Positions 32,271-44,464 of a stretch of 64,000 nucleotides of DNA are shown here, piece after piece. The stretch's first letter is position 1; each line of letters opens with the position of its first letter. The stretch is from Diphasiastrum complanatum (Eukaryota; Streptophyta; Lycopodiopsida; Lycopodiales; Lycopodiaceae). The notes beneath the pieces are model-generated. The model worked only from the letters and a program-made list of their open reading frames with translations. It did not search any database and was not told where the DNA came from. The stretch covers positions 19,153,228-19,217,227 of the forward strand of contig CM055111.1 of assembly GCA_029204225.1 (NCBI GenBank), in the 5' to 3' direction. Made by a program: the position numbers and the translations under genes.

Positions 32271-33210
32271 GTTGGCAATTTTTCACACTCCTCCTCAAAT
32301 CTAGCCTTGGAAACAATAATGCTTTTAACAATCACTCCAATTGAAAATGTAAGCTTGACAAATGAATCTTTAGGGAAAGGTTTAGTAAACAAATCAGCCA
32401 AGCAACTTGACGATGGCACATGTTGGAGCTTGATCTCTTTGGCTTGCACTTTCTCCCTCACAAAATGATGAGCAATCTCGATGTGCTTGCTCCTTGAATG
32501 GAATGTAGGATTAGTGGCAAGTGATTGGGATGATTGGTTGTCACAATAGATGATTGGGATCTCCTCCTTGATGACATCTAGCTCCACCAATAGCCTTTTG
32601 AGCCACAAGACCTCCTTGCATGTTGATGTCAAGGCCTTGTATTTGGATTCTGTGGAAGATATGGAGACTGTATCTTGTTTTTTGGAAAGCCATGATACTA
32701 ATCCATCACATAGAAAGGTGGCAAAAGCACTTGGTGATTTCCTATCCACTTTGTCACCTGCAAAATCCGAGTGACTATAGGCTCTTAAGCCAATATTAGT
32801 CCCTCTATACATTATGCCAAAATTTGTAGTAGACGAGATATATCTAAGAACTCTTTTGGCCATCTTCCAATGTGAAACTAAAGGACTTTGCATGAATTGA
32901 CTTAACTTTCCAACATTGTAACTAATATCAGGTGTAGTTATAGTCAAATATGTTAAGGAGCCTATAAGGCTTCTATACAAAGTGATGTCCTCAAAGGATG
33001 CTTCATCACCATCAATAGATGCTTTTACATGTTGCTCCATTGGAGTCTCAATGACTTTACAATTCTTTATTCCAAATCTATCTAGGATGGATGTAGCATA
33101 CTTAGATTGACACCTTTCCTTCATGCTTTTGCTTGATGAAGCCCTCGGGTTGCCTCGTGTAGATCTCCTCCTCCAAATAATGTAAGCTGAATAAAGGGCC
33201 ATTGAAGATG
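32249..33210 (-). mobile_element. Ty1/copia fossil, minus strand (RT end and RNase H)
   Basis: On the minus strand from about 33165: YTRQPEGF (reverse transcriptase), then QSKYATSILDRFGIKNCK, TPMEQHVKAS, YRSLIGSLTYLTITTPDIS, HWKMAKRVLRYIS, SWLSKKQDTVSISSTESKYK and KHIEIAHHFVREKVQAKEIK to LADLFTKP. The 421-residue frame that carries RNase H extends upstream into text that is not copia (33215-33514). Gag, protease and integrase are absent. Few breaks in RNase H. Confidence 0.85.
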
Positions 33211-33214
33211 ATCT

Positions 33215-33659
33215 TTTTGTTGTATTTCCAAGGTCATAACCCAATATATTAATGGCTAGATCCCTCTTAACAAAAACAATTTTAAATGTTCCTCTTGAGT
33301 AATTATGGCCTCCTAAGCAAATAGATAAGGCCTTAATTGCCATTATAACAGTGGCAAAAAATGGACTATAACTTGAATAATATATACAAATTTTTCTATT
33401 TACAGAACTTTTCAAGTAATGGGCGAGCAACGATTCCTTTTGCCCAACAGCTGATCCCTCATGAAGTCCTCCATATCTCATTGTAAAGGAATCTATTTTG
33501 ATGGTATTCTGCAAGGAATTCCAAATGATATATTTAGATTGAAGAAAAAAATGCTATCTCAAACTTTTATCTCTTGTATTTTAGAAAAAATATTACAATC
33601 ACAAAATTATAAACCAATGCTATACCTTATAAGTTCTTCTGAGCGTAGTCCTAGTCCTC
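33215..33659. other. Unassigned stretch between copia and gypsy fossils
   Basis: The minus-strand frame over this stretch (33215-33514) has one hydrophobic segment but no recognised family and joins the copia RNase H frame by chance. The last part (33600-33660) may be leader or LTR sequence of the gypsy fossil that follows; no primer site was found. Confidence 0.35.
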
Positions 33660-35945
33660 CAAGCACCACCACCTAATAATATGGCTGACCCAGCGCCACC
33701 CACATCTACAAAAATCAGATACGATTTCTTTAAGGGTCATCATCTGAAGATGCGGACAATTATTTGTCTCAATTTGAATCTATTACTATAGCAAATAAAA
33801 AACATACAGATGAGGACAGAGTTAGAATTTTGCCAGATCTTCTGCGAAAGCAGGTTAAGATCTGGTACCGTCAATTAGTACCGGAAACGGTTAAAACTTG
33901 GAACGCTTTAAGAGCAGCTTTCCTTAAGAAGTTTAGGGAGATAGGATATTATAGAGATAGAGACGTTCGTTATGAATTTCTTTGTCATAAACCCACTAGA
34001 TACACCACCGTATTCAAAATTATTTGGAAGACCATTCCTAATGGATTTTATTATATTAAGAACTACAAGAAAATCATCGTATAAAGTATTATTAGGACGA
34101 CCATGGCTCTACCAGGCCGATGTCATAACCCACTGGAAGAAGAAGGAGATTACCTTCAGAGATCAGATAGAGACACCGACGGGGAAAAGTCATAAAAGAA
34201 TTATGATATCCTGGGAAAAAGATAAGTACGTGAGACACCTACATCATCCTCGAGCTATACTTCAGAGCATGAAGGGCTTCAGTCCATAAGGATTGAGGAA
34301 GGGGAGATGTTTGTCACACTAAGTATACTTGCATATAGTAATAAAGTAGAATATATAGATAGAGGAGATTGTGGAGTCCCAGAAATCAGTGCTATTATAG
34401 GAGATCATACTATAGATAGAATACTAATAGACTCAGGATCCAGTATCAACTTAATAACAGAAACAATGGTTAAGGAATTAGGACTAGAAAAACAGATACA
34501 GCCTATTACATACCATGAAATCCATTTAGCAAACGCATCCAAATGCATACCAGTAGGTGAGCTAAAAGGTATTAGTGTAGTTATAGAGACATAGATGTTC
34601 ATTATGAATTTCTTTGTCATAAACCCAGTAGATACACCACCGTATTCAATATTATTTGGAAGATTGTGGCTAAATCAAGCAGATGCTATTATAAATTGGT
34701 CTACCAAACAAATATTTTTTTCAAGCGTTCTCACAACTAGTCCAATAGGTGGTCACCTTTTGAAATGGGGTGAGCAGACCTACTGAATCCTGGATCAATT
34801 TCATAGAATGCTATGAGATTTATGAGGATGAGGAAATACCAACAACATCCGAGTCGAGAGAAGTTTTGGGTGGAACCAAAGCAAGCCTAACCGAAGGGAT
34901 GGTAGATAAAATATATTATGTAGAAATAAAAATAAATAAAGGTAAAATTTTGAATTTATATAAACACCAATCGGACTAGGAATGTGAAGAGTACATATTA
35001 CTTCTTTAGAAATACCAAAACGCATTTGCTTGGTCGATGGACAATTTAATAGGAATACCAGTTAAATGGGACAAACATAGAATAGATCTTATTCAGGGAA
35101 TAATACTTGTTAGGCAGTGCCAATATAGATTGAATCCAAAGTATTCCTTGTTAGTAAAAGACGAATTAGATAGATGTCTTAGAGTGGGTATTATATATCT
35201 TGTTCTAAGCAGTGAGTGGGTGTCACCAATAGTTATAGTACCTAAGAAGAAGACGAGCAATATTAGAGTTTACCAAGATTTTAGGAAACTAAATGATGCT
35301 ACATCAAAGGATTAACATCCTCTGCCGTATACAGATACTATTCTTGACCAGGTAACTGGTCATGAACGTTATAGCTTTTTAGATGGATTCTTAGGTTATA
35401 ACCAAGTTTTCATCACCAAGTTAGAGGAAGATAGATCCAAGGCCACTTTTACCACTGATTGGGGGACGTACGCGTATACACGAATGCCCTTGGTCTTTGT
35501 AATGCACCTGCCACATTCCAAGTTTTTAGCAATTTTCATGGATGACTTTTGTGTCTATTCATCAACTAAAGACCATTTAGATGCATTAGAGAAGACATTG
35601 AGAAGATGTCAAGAGACATCTCTTAAGTTGCATCCAGCCAAGTGTTATTTCAGGATGAGGGAAGGCATCTTGTTAGGACATAAAATTTCGAAGGACAGTA
35701 TACAAGCCGACATCGAAAAAGTAAAAATGATTTTAGAGTTATTAGAACCAACTAATCTAAGAGAGCTTAGAGGTTTTCTAGGACACGTAGGATATTATCG
35801 TGGGATAATTAAGGATTATGCGATATTAGTAACTCCTTTAACAAATTTATTAAAAAAGTCTGTTGAGTACCATTGGTCACAAGACCATCAACAAGCTTCT
35901 GATAAGTTAAAATAGTCATTAGCAGAAGCCACTGCAGCTAGTGGG
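33660..35945 (+). mobile_element. Ty3/gypsy fossil (gag, protease, RT)
   Basis: Plus strand. Capsid text at 33680-33950 (YLSQFESITIANK, VRILPDLLRKQVKIWYRQL) is related to gag of the element at 11014. The protease is at 34380-34600 (IDRILIDSGSSINLIT). Text around MNFFVINP.DTPPYSxLFGR occurs twice (33970 and 34595), indicating a local duplication. Reverse transcriptase runs from about 35040 to 35900 (YRLNPKYS, WVSPIVIVPKKK, YQDFRKLN, the catalytic FMDD near 35535, LHPAKCYF, LGHKIS and REGLRGFLG-like text). RNase H, integrase and both LTRs are absent. Many breaks; old. Confidence 0.88.
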
Positions 35946-36640
35946 GAATGGATTACCTTCTTTTACCTAAACTTTTTGGTTATACAAAAGAACAATGGAA
36001 AAGCCCTTGGATTTTTTCTAGCCTAAACACTCACCAAAAAGGTATCTTTGCTCTTGCCATTGTTCATAATAAGCTCAATGTGCAAACTAACTATATCCAT
36101 GTTGTTACAGGATCTTTGCATATATATATCCTAGAATATCTAAAAACATTTGAAAACAATATTTTTCCAGCTTTGGATGAGTATCAGAATACGCTAGACT
36201 CAATTAACATTTTTGATGTTAATTGAGTTGTTCCTAGCCCTGATCCAACTCTTCCAAGTTCTCTAGTCGGCTATTATTCCCTGATTTGTGGGAAATCTAC
36301 ACAGATTGGGAAGCTAATTATTCTTATTATTTGGAGGAAGTTAAAGCAAATGATATACTTCGCTCCACTAACCCAATAACCAGACCATACTATACTTACA
36401 ATTATGTAAATATTGATTCTCTCATTTCATATGCCCTTTTGTCCATTCAACAATTGTGCATTAAAGAAAAATTCCCAGAATATACATATGCAGCCCTCTC
36501 ACTAATTGTCCCTTCTGCTGAGATGTCTGAAATCTTGTCTGAGGATAGTTGGTACACTCATCTTGAAAATAACACATTGATCGACAACCCCCTTGCACCA
36601 TTGGGAAATCAAGGAATGGGAGGTTATTCGAATTTATCAT
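35946..36640. other. Unassigned open stretch
   Basis: Plus-strand frames at 35948-36226 and 36286-36640 translate to plausible but unrecognised text ([38 protein letters not shown]). The second runs in frame into a copia RNase H fragment at about 36641. It could be a domain of an unrelated decayed gene. No function assigned. Confidence 0.3.
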
Positions 36641-36896
36641 TTCCACCTATGGAAATACATTGGAAGGCAGCTAAGCGCATTTTGCGTTATGTCAAAGGCA
36701 CTTTAGATTATGGCTTGGCTTACAAGAAGCATGAGGGTTTACCTGAGTTATGTGGCTATATGGATGCGGATTGGGGAGGTGACTATGATGATCATAGATC
36801 CACTACAGGGTATGTATTCCAGCTTTGTGGCAGTTGCTTTTCCTGGTCTAGCAAAAAGCAAAGTACATTTTCTTTATCCACAACAGAAGCAGTAAG
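36641..36896 (+). mobile_element. Copia RNase H fragment
   Basis: [40 protein letters not shown] and [19 protein letters not shown] are RNase H text of the same subtype as 12840-13100. It stops abruptly at 36896, where GC-rich unrelated sequence begins. Confidence 0.88.
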
Positions 36897-37232
36897 GCCC
36901 TGTGGACACCCGTCAGCCGCTGGGAGGCACCGGGGCCAAACCCCTTCGAGGCGTGGGCCGTGCTCGTAAGTCCCAGCGGGTTATAACGGCCCGGATATCC
37001 ACCCACACGTGAGCAGGGAAGGTAATGGGAATGTACGTAACCAACGCAATCCAACCACCACACCCGGAAGCCTATTACTTCTATGTATTTAACTGAACTA
37101 CACAATATTTTGCGAACAGATTTTTGAGCACTCATATCATAGACATGCTCTTCAATGCCCAGAAAAGATGGAGATCCAACATCTACTGCCGGATTATGAA
37201 CTCTGGTACTGTATTGTGGAGGTTTGAAAGAG
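36897..37232. other. GC-rich junction and 3' flank of the transporter gene
   Basis: From 36897 to about 37060 the sequence is far more GC-rich than its surroundings (GGACACCCGTCAGCCGCTGG, GGGCCGTGCTCGTAAGTCCC). It lies between the copia fragment and the minus-strand transporter exon and may be a short inserted repeat or part of the gene's 3' region. No coding signal is supported. Confidence 0.4.
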
Positions 37233-37931
37233 TTAGTAAATATAGATAGACAATCCGTGTTCTTCTGAATCATGAATCATGAAATCTACGTCTTTAACAA
37301 GCCTCTCGGTTTGAGCAGTATAGAACGGAGATTTTAGTCCAGATATCAACATGACTCGTGGAAGATGATCATCACTGAGGAGGGTCGATACCAGGACATT
37401 TTTCATCAAATAGCCATGATCCGGTCTGGAAAGATTCTGGCAAAAATTCAGGTGGCCATTTTCTCTCTTCTGCATCTTAAGGCCCAGATCTGTTTGGTAC
37501 AGTTGAGAGCGATTGGTAGGTTTTCGAGATGTCATTTTGTTGGTCCACATAGCTGCTAGCAGAACCATCGGTCCTCCCAAAAGTTCAAGACCGTTTGCAG
37601 ATTTGTGTTGGAGAAGTGTAGAGAAAAGTGCACCCCAGACTGGAATAGTCATGTAAATGAAAGTGGTGACGGATGCATTCACACCACGCAGAGCTCGTAT
37701 TTCCAACCAGCTGCATAGTCCACCACAAACGAGACCATTGTAGATCAATGGAAACCATGGTAAATGTTGAGCTAGCGTTGTGGAATCTAAGCCCCAATTA
37801 CTAGAACTGGTGCATAGATTGCATATCTCCCAAAAAGCGCTGATTACAGTTAATACGGCTAACTGAACGGCATTTAAACGCTTTGCATTCAATTCTGAGG
37901 ACTTTTGCTCGAAATATTTGCAGAGCGGAAG
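37233..37931 (-). pseudogene. EamA/WAT1-like membrane transporter, C-terminal exon
   Basis: A minus-strand frame of about 230 codons. The first 120 residues match the second EamA domain of drug/metabolite transporters: hydrophobic segments LNAVQLAVLTVISAFWEIC, PLIYNGLVCGGLCSWLEI, TTFIYMTIPVWGALFSTLL and LLGGPMVLLAAMW, with the family pattern (LE)IRAL..V.AS....(I)Y...PVWGA. Such proteins move small metabolites across a membrane. About 100 hydrophilic residues follow, an unusually long tail. There is no ATG at the left edge of the frame: the open frame starts after a stop at about 37932-37934 and may be entered from a splice acceptor near 37900. The exons for the first EamA domain are not in the window; a foldback element and copia fossils lie upstream. 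It is either the last exon of a gene with large TE-filled introns or a truncated copy. Confidence 0.6.
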
Positions 37932-37984
37932 TTAAAGAACTGGCAAAAACCCATGGGTTTCCACCTTGAGCGCGATATATACAC

Positions 37985-38235
37985 AAGCAACTTTTGATCA
38001 GTTCCTATATAGGAAAAAAAAAGAGTTTTCCTAAAATGAAATACACATAACTAGGAACTATGCATGCACTAGGAGAAATGAAACAGTTCCTAGACTGACA
38101 ATATAGGAAAACTTTTCCTATATAGGAAAATTTTGACCAAGAATTTCCTAGAATAAGTATTTTCCTATATAGAAAATTTTTAACAGAAAAGAATTAGTTT
38201 TCCTATATAGATAAATAGCTTCCTTTGATCAGTTG
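37985..38235. mobile_element. MITE-like element related to the one at 2163
   Basis: It begins with ATACACAAGCAACTTTTGATCAGTTCCTATATAGG, nearly the same text as the left side of the 2163 foldback (first part ACACAAGAAACTTTTGATCA). It contains several TTTTCCTATATAGG palindromes and ends near CTTCCTTTGATCAGTTGC. The arms are shorter and less regular than in the 2163 copy. It lies immediately upstream of the transporter exon. Confidence 0.6.
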
Positions 38236-38249
38236 CAATATAGGATCAA

Positions 38250-39904
38250 ATTTTGTACTGTTCCCACATGTGGGCACTTTTGAACCAGCATTAAATGCAC
38301 TACATTCATTTGGTCACTGTAAATTCAGTTTGTGAGTTGTTGGTGTAATTTCTGGCGGAAATACTAGGATAATCTACCAAGATCATTTGCCATTGATTAG
38401 ATTTGAATTTGTTTCATGGAATCTAATTAATCTAGGCTGAGTTCAGGTCCTATTAAGGTTAAAAACAGGTCTTGAAAGTACACCAAGAAGGAAGAAAGAG
38501 ATTGTCATTTTTTTGTCCAAAAATAGCCAAAATTGGCAAGATTTGACTGTAAGTAGATTTCACATCACCTTATCTTCATTCCAACTTTGTGAGAGAGTGC
38601 TAGAACTGAGATTATAAGTCCATTTGTTGGATTAGAAATCTAATTTGAGTGAAACACTACAAGAAAGAGACCTTAGTGAGTTTCTAGAGACAATCAAATC
38701 CATTTCTTGGCAAGATTTGTTTGAAAGTAGTTTTCACTTCATCTTATCTTCAGTCCAGCTTTGTAAGGTGTGATAGAACTGTGATTATAAGTCCATTTGT
38801 TGGATTAGAAATCAAATTTGAGTGGAACACTGCAAGTGTGAGACCTTTGTGAGTTTTAAGTCAATCAAATCTATTTCTTGTTTGTAGAAGTCACTAGTAA
38901 AATGAGATTTGCTAGAGCATACCTTCTAGAAGCTAATGAGAGATTGAATTTTACAAATTATGCTATTTGGATGGTTAGGATGGAGTCACTCTTGGTGCTC
39001 CAAGACCTTTATGAGTCTTGATTGAAGATGAAGATGAACCTCTAGCTGGACAGGTGTTAGCTAGATACAAGGAGAGATCTAGGCTTGCACTTCATTGTGT
39101 GAAGATGAATGTAAGCAATGATTTGTTGAAGGAAGTATCATCATGTAAAAGTGCTAAAGAGGCTTGGGAGTCTTTAAAATCAATCTATAAATCTAAAATA
39201 CTTCTAGAGCTCTTATTCTTAGAAATCAAATTTTGCAAAGCATGAGGAGAAGCAAGGAGAGTGCACAGGATTATGTGCTTAGAATCAAGTCTTTAAATAG
39301 GGAGTTGGCTTCCATTGGAGAGAAGATTCATGATGGAGAGCTTGTACAAATTTATTTTTTTTGGTCTAGGAGATGACTTTGCAAATTTGGTCCAAGTTTT
39401 GCCATCCAAGACACTTTGCCGACTATAGAAAAACTTCACAATGTATTAGTGGCTGAAGAGTGTAGGATGCTCCACACCAAGGCAAGAATGAATTCATTGT
39501 GTCTGCAGGATGGAGATGAGAAAGCCAATTTCTCATTCAAGGGCAAAAAGAAGAAAAGAAGAAGCATCCCAAGAAGGCCAAAGAAAAGGATGATGTATCA
39601 AGCTCAAAGGACAAGTCAAAGCAAAAATGTTTCTTTTGTGGAAAGAAGGGGCATTATGCATCTAAATGCCACAAGAAGCTAAGAGCAAAAAAGGAGGAGG
39701 ACAAACAAGAGAACCTTGCATTGAAGAGGATGGAGATGAGGAGATCTCATCTTTGATGGCATCTACATCCACTCCAACAAGCAAAAGCAACTCAAAGGAC
39801 CTTGGTGGATTGATAGTGGGGCTAGCTCCCACATGACTTTCCAAAAGGACACATTCTCAACCTTACACTCTTTCAATGGTGCTAATAAATTAGTTTCTTT
39901 AGCA
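38250..39904 (+). mobile_element. Copia fossil, plus arm of a foldback (leader, gag, knuckle)
   Basis: Leader 38265-38900 (with a partial internal duplication of the TTCACTTCATCTTATCTTCA-type text), gag from about 38900 (ERLNFTNY, DEDEPLAGQVLARYKERSRL, WESLKSIY), a zinc knuckle near 39630 and the beginning of protease near 39800. The same sequence runs on the opposite strand at 41643-42870. The match ends at about 39904. Several breaks. Confidence 0.85.
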
Positions 39905-40300
39905 AAACAATGCATAAAAAACTAGACAATAAATGTTGATCTGGATTAGCAATTTGACACATAACAAGTATGGATAATCAATAAACAAGATCAAAGACCC
40001 AAATTTGAGTCCAAATGTGTGTACTACAGGCTGTAGTACGACCGATTTGGTTTAATTTGGATCACAAAAAACCAATGTACATAGTGAACTAGCTTGAGAT
40101 TGCCAATGAGCTCCAAAAATTTTTCTATCTTCTCACTATGGGAGCTTGGAATACATAGCAATTTAATTCCTTCTTGAAGTTAGATGGATTTCCAACATGT
40201 AATAAGGAAGTTAACTCACCCTTCTTGCCCTAAAATGAAACCCTAGCCTAGATCCTAGATCTAGCCTTGGAAACAATAATGTATCTATATACAATTCTAA
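39905..40300 (-). repeat. LTR-derived repeat, copy B
   Basis: See the copies at 25255-25560 and 31803-32270. It ends in CTAGCCTTGGAAACAATAATG, which also occurs at 32305 next to the RNase H end, supporting an origin from the 3' part of a minus-strand copia. It forms part of the loop of the copia foldback. Confidence 0.65.
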
Positions 40301-41442
40301 GACCTAATCTTAACATCAGAAATGAATCATATTCAGGTTTAGAAAATGACTAATGAACCCCTAAAGATGATGACATGATCTATCACCATATCCAAGATAG
40401 AGCTTCTTTGATCTTGATCTCCTCCAAGATGAATTGAAGAGTCTTGATTCTTCCTTGCACCTTTGCACTTGATTTCTTCCATGTTGAGTGAAGATGGATG
40501 AACTTGAAACTTTCTCCTCCTTGATCTTGATGCTTCTCTTTGAAGGAAATCTGATGTCTCCATGTCCTGTGAAAGTCACAATGATCAAGATCACAAAACA
40601 TGTACTTGCCACTATTACCAAGATTTATCATGCTAAAATGACTAGTCCACAAACCATCAAAAGTAAGCATGATTTTCCTTATCTTGTAATTACAAGTGAT
40701 CTTGAACTTCATGAGGCTACATACTTGCTTATGGATATAAGTGTCCTTCAAGGATGTTTCACTTATTCTTATAAGAAGCTTACAATTTGCCTCTCCAAAA
40801 GAAAAAACACATGTTTCAAAACAACGAGTGATTAACTCATTCTTGCTCTTCCTAAATATGAGAGCACTCATTTGATCAAACAACCAATTTACTCTTAATT
40901 GGTTCATAACAATTTTGGGATCACTAGGACAAAAAAAATTGTTCTCAAATGAGTCATTACACATCTTATCTTCAACTTCCTTCTTGATGAAGCCCTCAAG
41001 TTGCCTCATGTAGTTCTCATAGCATATCTTGGTATGCCTCATGTAGATCTCATAGCAAAATGGTTCATCAAGCATTGAAGTAAGACAAGTGTTGAAAGTG
41101 AATGGCTGAGAATCTTCCCCTTGATTACCTTTGCCAAGATAAGTGATCCTTGAAGGCTCGGCCCTTGCCTTTGTGGACCTTCTTGGAGCACTTGACCTTT
41201 GAGGTGGATCCTCAAGGTCTCCATCACTTCGTTGCTCCTCCTCAATCCTTGCAAGATCATTGACACCAAGGTTGTTGATCTCACTTTCATTCACACTAGA
41301 TACTAGATGGATCCAAGCATCTCTTGTATAAACATCTAATAATGTTTCATGCATCTTATCATCACTACTTGGTACATGAGAAAAAGAGTGTACATTTGAA
41401 AAAATGATTTTCTCCTTTGCCATATCAGTTTTAGCATCCAAC
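40301..41442 (-). mobile_element. Copia remnant, minus strand (integrase linker region)
   Basis: A 355-residue minus-strand open frame crosses most of this block. Its first half has copia linker text (SNVHSFSHVPSSDDKMHETL, RIEEEQRSDGDLEDPPQRSS, RRSTKARAEPSRITYLGKGN) and one MRQLEGFIKK trace of reverse transcriptase. The second half is not recognisable. It probably belongs to the same minus-strand fossil as 41443-42870; it is heavily rearranged. Confidence 0.6.
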
Positions 41443-42870
41443 TTAAACAAACAAATTCTTCACGATGGAACAAACTCCATGCTTGAAGTGAACATCTAAA
41501 ACATCATCTATTAGTTGTCCAACACTAAGCAAGCTCTTGGTAATTGATGGTACAAAAAGGACATTGTCTAGATCCATCCTTTTGCTAGATCCTAGACTTA
41601 ATGAGATGATACCAATACTATCTATCTTACATTCTTGATCATTTGCTAAAGAAACAAATTTACTAGCACCATTGAAAGAGTGTAAGGTTGAGAATGTGTC
41701 CTTTTGGAAAGTCATGTGGGAGCTAGCCCCACTATCAATCTACCAAGGTCCTTTGAGTTGCTTTTGCTTGTTGGAGTGGATGTAGATGTCATCAAAGATG
41801 AGATCTCCTCATCTCCATCCTCTTCATATGCAAGGTTCTCTTGTTTGTCCTCCTCTTTTTTGGCTCTTAGCTTCTTGTAGCATTCGGATGCATAATGCCC
41901 CTTCTTTCCACAAAAGAAGCATTTTTGCTTTGACTTGTCCTTTGAGCTTGATACATCATCCTCTTCTTTGGCCTCCTTGGGATGCTTTTTCTTTCCATTG
42001 GTCTTCTTTTTGCCCTTGACTGAGAAATTGGCTTTCTCATCTCTATCCTGCAAAGACAATGAACTCATTCTTTCCTTGCATCCTACACTCTCCAGCCACT
42101 AATACACTATGAAGTTTTTCTATAGTTGGCAAAGTGTCTTGGATGGCAAAACTTGGACCAAATTTGCAAAGTCATCTCCTAGACCATTAAGAGAATTTTT
42201 TACAAGCTCTCCATTATGAATCTTCTCTCCAATGGAAGCCAACTCCCTATTTAGAGACTTGATTCTAAGCACATAATCCTGTGCACTCTCCTTGCTTCTC
42301 CTCATGCTTTGCAAAATCTGATTTCTAAGCATAAGAACTCTAGAAGTGTTGTAGATTCATAGATTGATTTTGAAGACTCCCAAGCCTCTTTAGCACTTTT
42401 ACATGATGATACTTCCCTCAACAAATCATTTCTCACACTCATCTTCACACAATGAAGTGCAAGCCTAGATCTCTCCTTGTATCTAGCTAACACTTGTGCA
42501 CCTAGAGGTTCATCTTCATCTTCAATCAAGACTCGTAAAGGTCTTGGAGCACCAAGAGTGACTCCATCCTAACCTTCCAAATAGCATAATTTGTAGAATT
42601 CAATCTCTCACTAGCTTCTAGAAGGTATGCTCCAGCAGATCCCATCTTACTAGTGACTTCTACAAACAAGAAATAGATTTGATTGACTTGAAACTCACAA
42701 AGGTCTCACACTTGCAGTGTTTCACTCAAATTTGATTTCCAATCCAAAAAATGGACTTATAATCATAGTTCTATCACTTCTCACAAAGCTGGAATGAAGA
42801 TAAGATGAAGTGAAAACTACTTTCAAACAAATCTCTCATATGGTGACAAAGGCAAACAAGTGGATCTTGA
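41443..42870 (-). mobile_element. Copia fossil, minus arm of a foldback (gag, protease)
   Basis: Minus strand: leader near 42870-42650, gag at about 42650-42080 (DEDEPLGAQVLARYKERSRL, SMRRSKESAQDYVLRIKSLN), zinc knuckle CFFCGKKGHYASEC near 41925, and protease text (FNGASKFVSLANDQECKI, LDNVLFVPSITKSLLSVGQL). It is the inverted counterpart of 38265-39904. Several breaks. Confidence 0.87.
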
Positions 42871-44446
42871 TTCTACTAATTATGTTTTTTATGTCTCTCA
42901 TGAAGAGCCAAAGAATGTACAAGAGGCACTCAATACCAAGGAGTGGTATGATGCCATGAAGCAAGAGTATGATGCATTGATGACCAACAATACTTGGGAG
43001 CTTGTGGATCCTCCATCCAACAAGCATGTGATTGGTTGCAAGTGGGTATTTCGGATCAAGTTCAATCATGATGGCACCATCAACAAGCATAAAGCAAGAT
43101 TATGTGCCAAAGGATTTGCTCAAATCCATGGTCTTGATTATGAGGAGACCTTTGCACCTGTTGCAAAGATGGTGACAATATGAATTCTTATTTCTCTTGC
43201 TTGTTTTTTCAAGTGGAAGGTGTTCCAATTAGATGTATCCAATGCTTTTTTAAATGGTTATCTTGAGAAGGAGATCTATATGGAACAACCTCAAGGATTC
43301 ATCAAGGATGAGTCCAAAGTGTGCTTGCTCTTCAAAAGTCTTTATGGACTCAAGCAAGCACCAAGATCATGGTATTCAAGACTTAACTCTTTTCTTATCT
43401 CACTAGGATTTACTCTTAGTGACTATGATCCTTCCATGTATCTAAAGTTTGTTGATAGCAATATTGTCATTCTTCTAATTTATGTTGATGACATTATTCT
43501 TTGTGGAAGTTGTATCAAGCTAGTTGATGAAACCAAGCTAGCACTTGGATGTGAGTTTAAAATGCAAGATCTAGGAGAGATACATTACATCCTAGGCCTA
43601 GAAATTGATTTTTATGAAAATCATATCTTTATATGCCAATCTAGATATGCTCACTCTATGTTGAAAAAATTCCATATGGAAAATTCTAAGAGCATAGATA
43701 CTCCAATGGAGCAAATTGTAAAAGATCCTAATAAAGGTAATGAAAGATCCTTTGAGGACATCACACTTTTTAGGAGTCTTGTAGGCTCCTTGATTTGGCT
43801 TACCATTACTAGGCCCGATCTTAGTTTTTGTGTGCACAAATTGAGTCCATTTATGCAAGATCCTAAGATCCATCATTGGAAGATGGCCAAGAGGATTCTA
43901 AGATATGTATCTTCATCTTGTGATTATGGTCTACTCTATAAAAGTGAAGATCTATCCATTATTGGCTACTCGAATTCGGACTTTGCAAGTGACAAGATGG
44001 ATTGAAAGTCTATTAGTGCATACACTATCTTTCTTGGAGGCAATCTAATATCTTGGCTTTCCAAAAAACAAGATACTATATCTCTCTCTTCATGTGAGGC
44101 CGAGTACAAAGCACTCACTACAACTACCAAAGAAGTGCTTTGGATCAAGAGGTTATTAATGGAACTAAAGTGCATCAAGGAGGATGATCTACCAATGATC
44201 AAGTGTGATAATATCTCGGCCCAAGCTCTTGCCAATAATCCCATATTTCATGCAAGAAGCAAGCACATAGAAGTGGCACACCATTTTGTGAGAGAAAAGC
44301 TTATTGGAGGAGAAATCTATTTGGAGCATGTCAACTCGTCCTCTTGTATTGCCGATCTACTCACCAAGCCTTTGAGCAAAAGTGCTTTCATCAAGCATAG
44401 ATCTAATCTTGGAGTTATATCAAGATCAATGCCCAAATCTTCATAG
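42840..44446 (+). mobile_element. Copia fossil, plus strand (RT and RNase H)
   Basis: Reverse transcriptase begins near 42860 (WYDAMKQEYDALMTNNTWEL, GCKWVFRIKFNHDG), with FQLDVSNAFLNGYLEKEIYM, LYGLKQAPRSWYSRL and the catalytic YVDDIILCG. RNase H follows (LVGSLIWLTITRPDLS, WLSKKQDTISLS and KHIEVAHHFVREKL) to 44446. A polypurine tract (TTAGGAGGAG) at about 44455-44464 leads directly into the 3' LTR. The 5' half has been replaced by the foldback region. Few breaks. Confidence 0.9.
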
Positions 44447-44464
44447 ATAATTTTTTAGGAGGAG

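Noticed and set aside
38650-38670. CACTACAAGAAAG as a CACTA transposon end
   Set aside because: It lies inside the copia leader; the parallel copy at 28331 reads CACTACAAGTGTG, so the match is coincidental.
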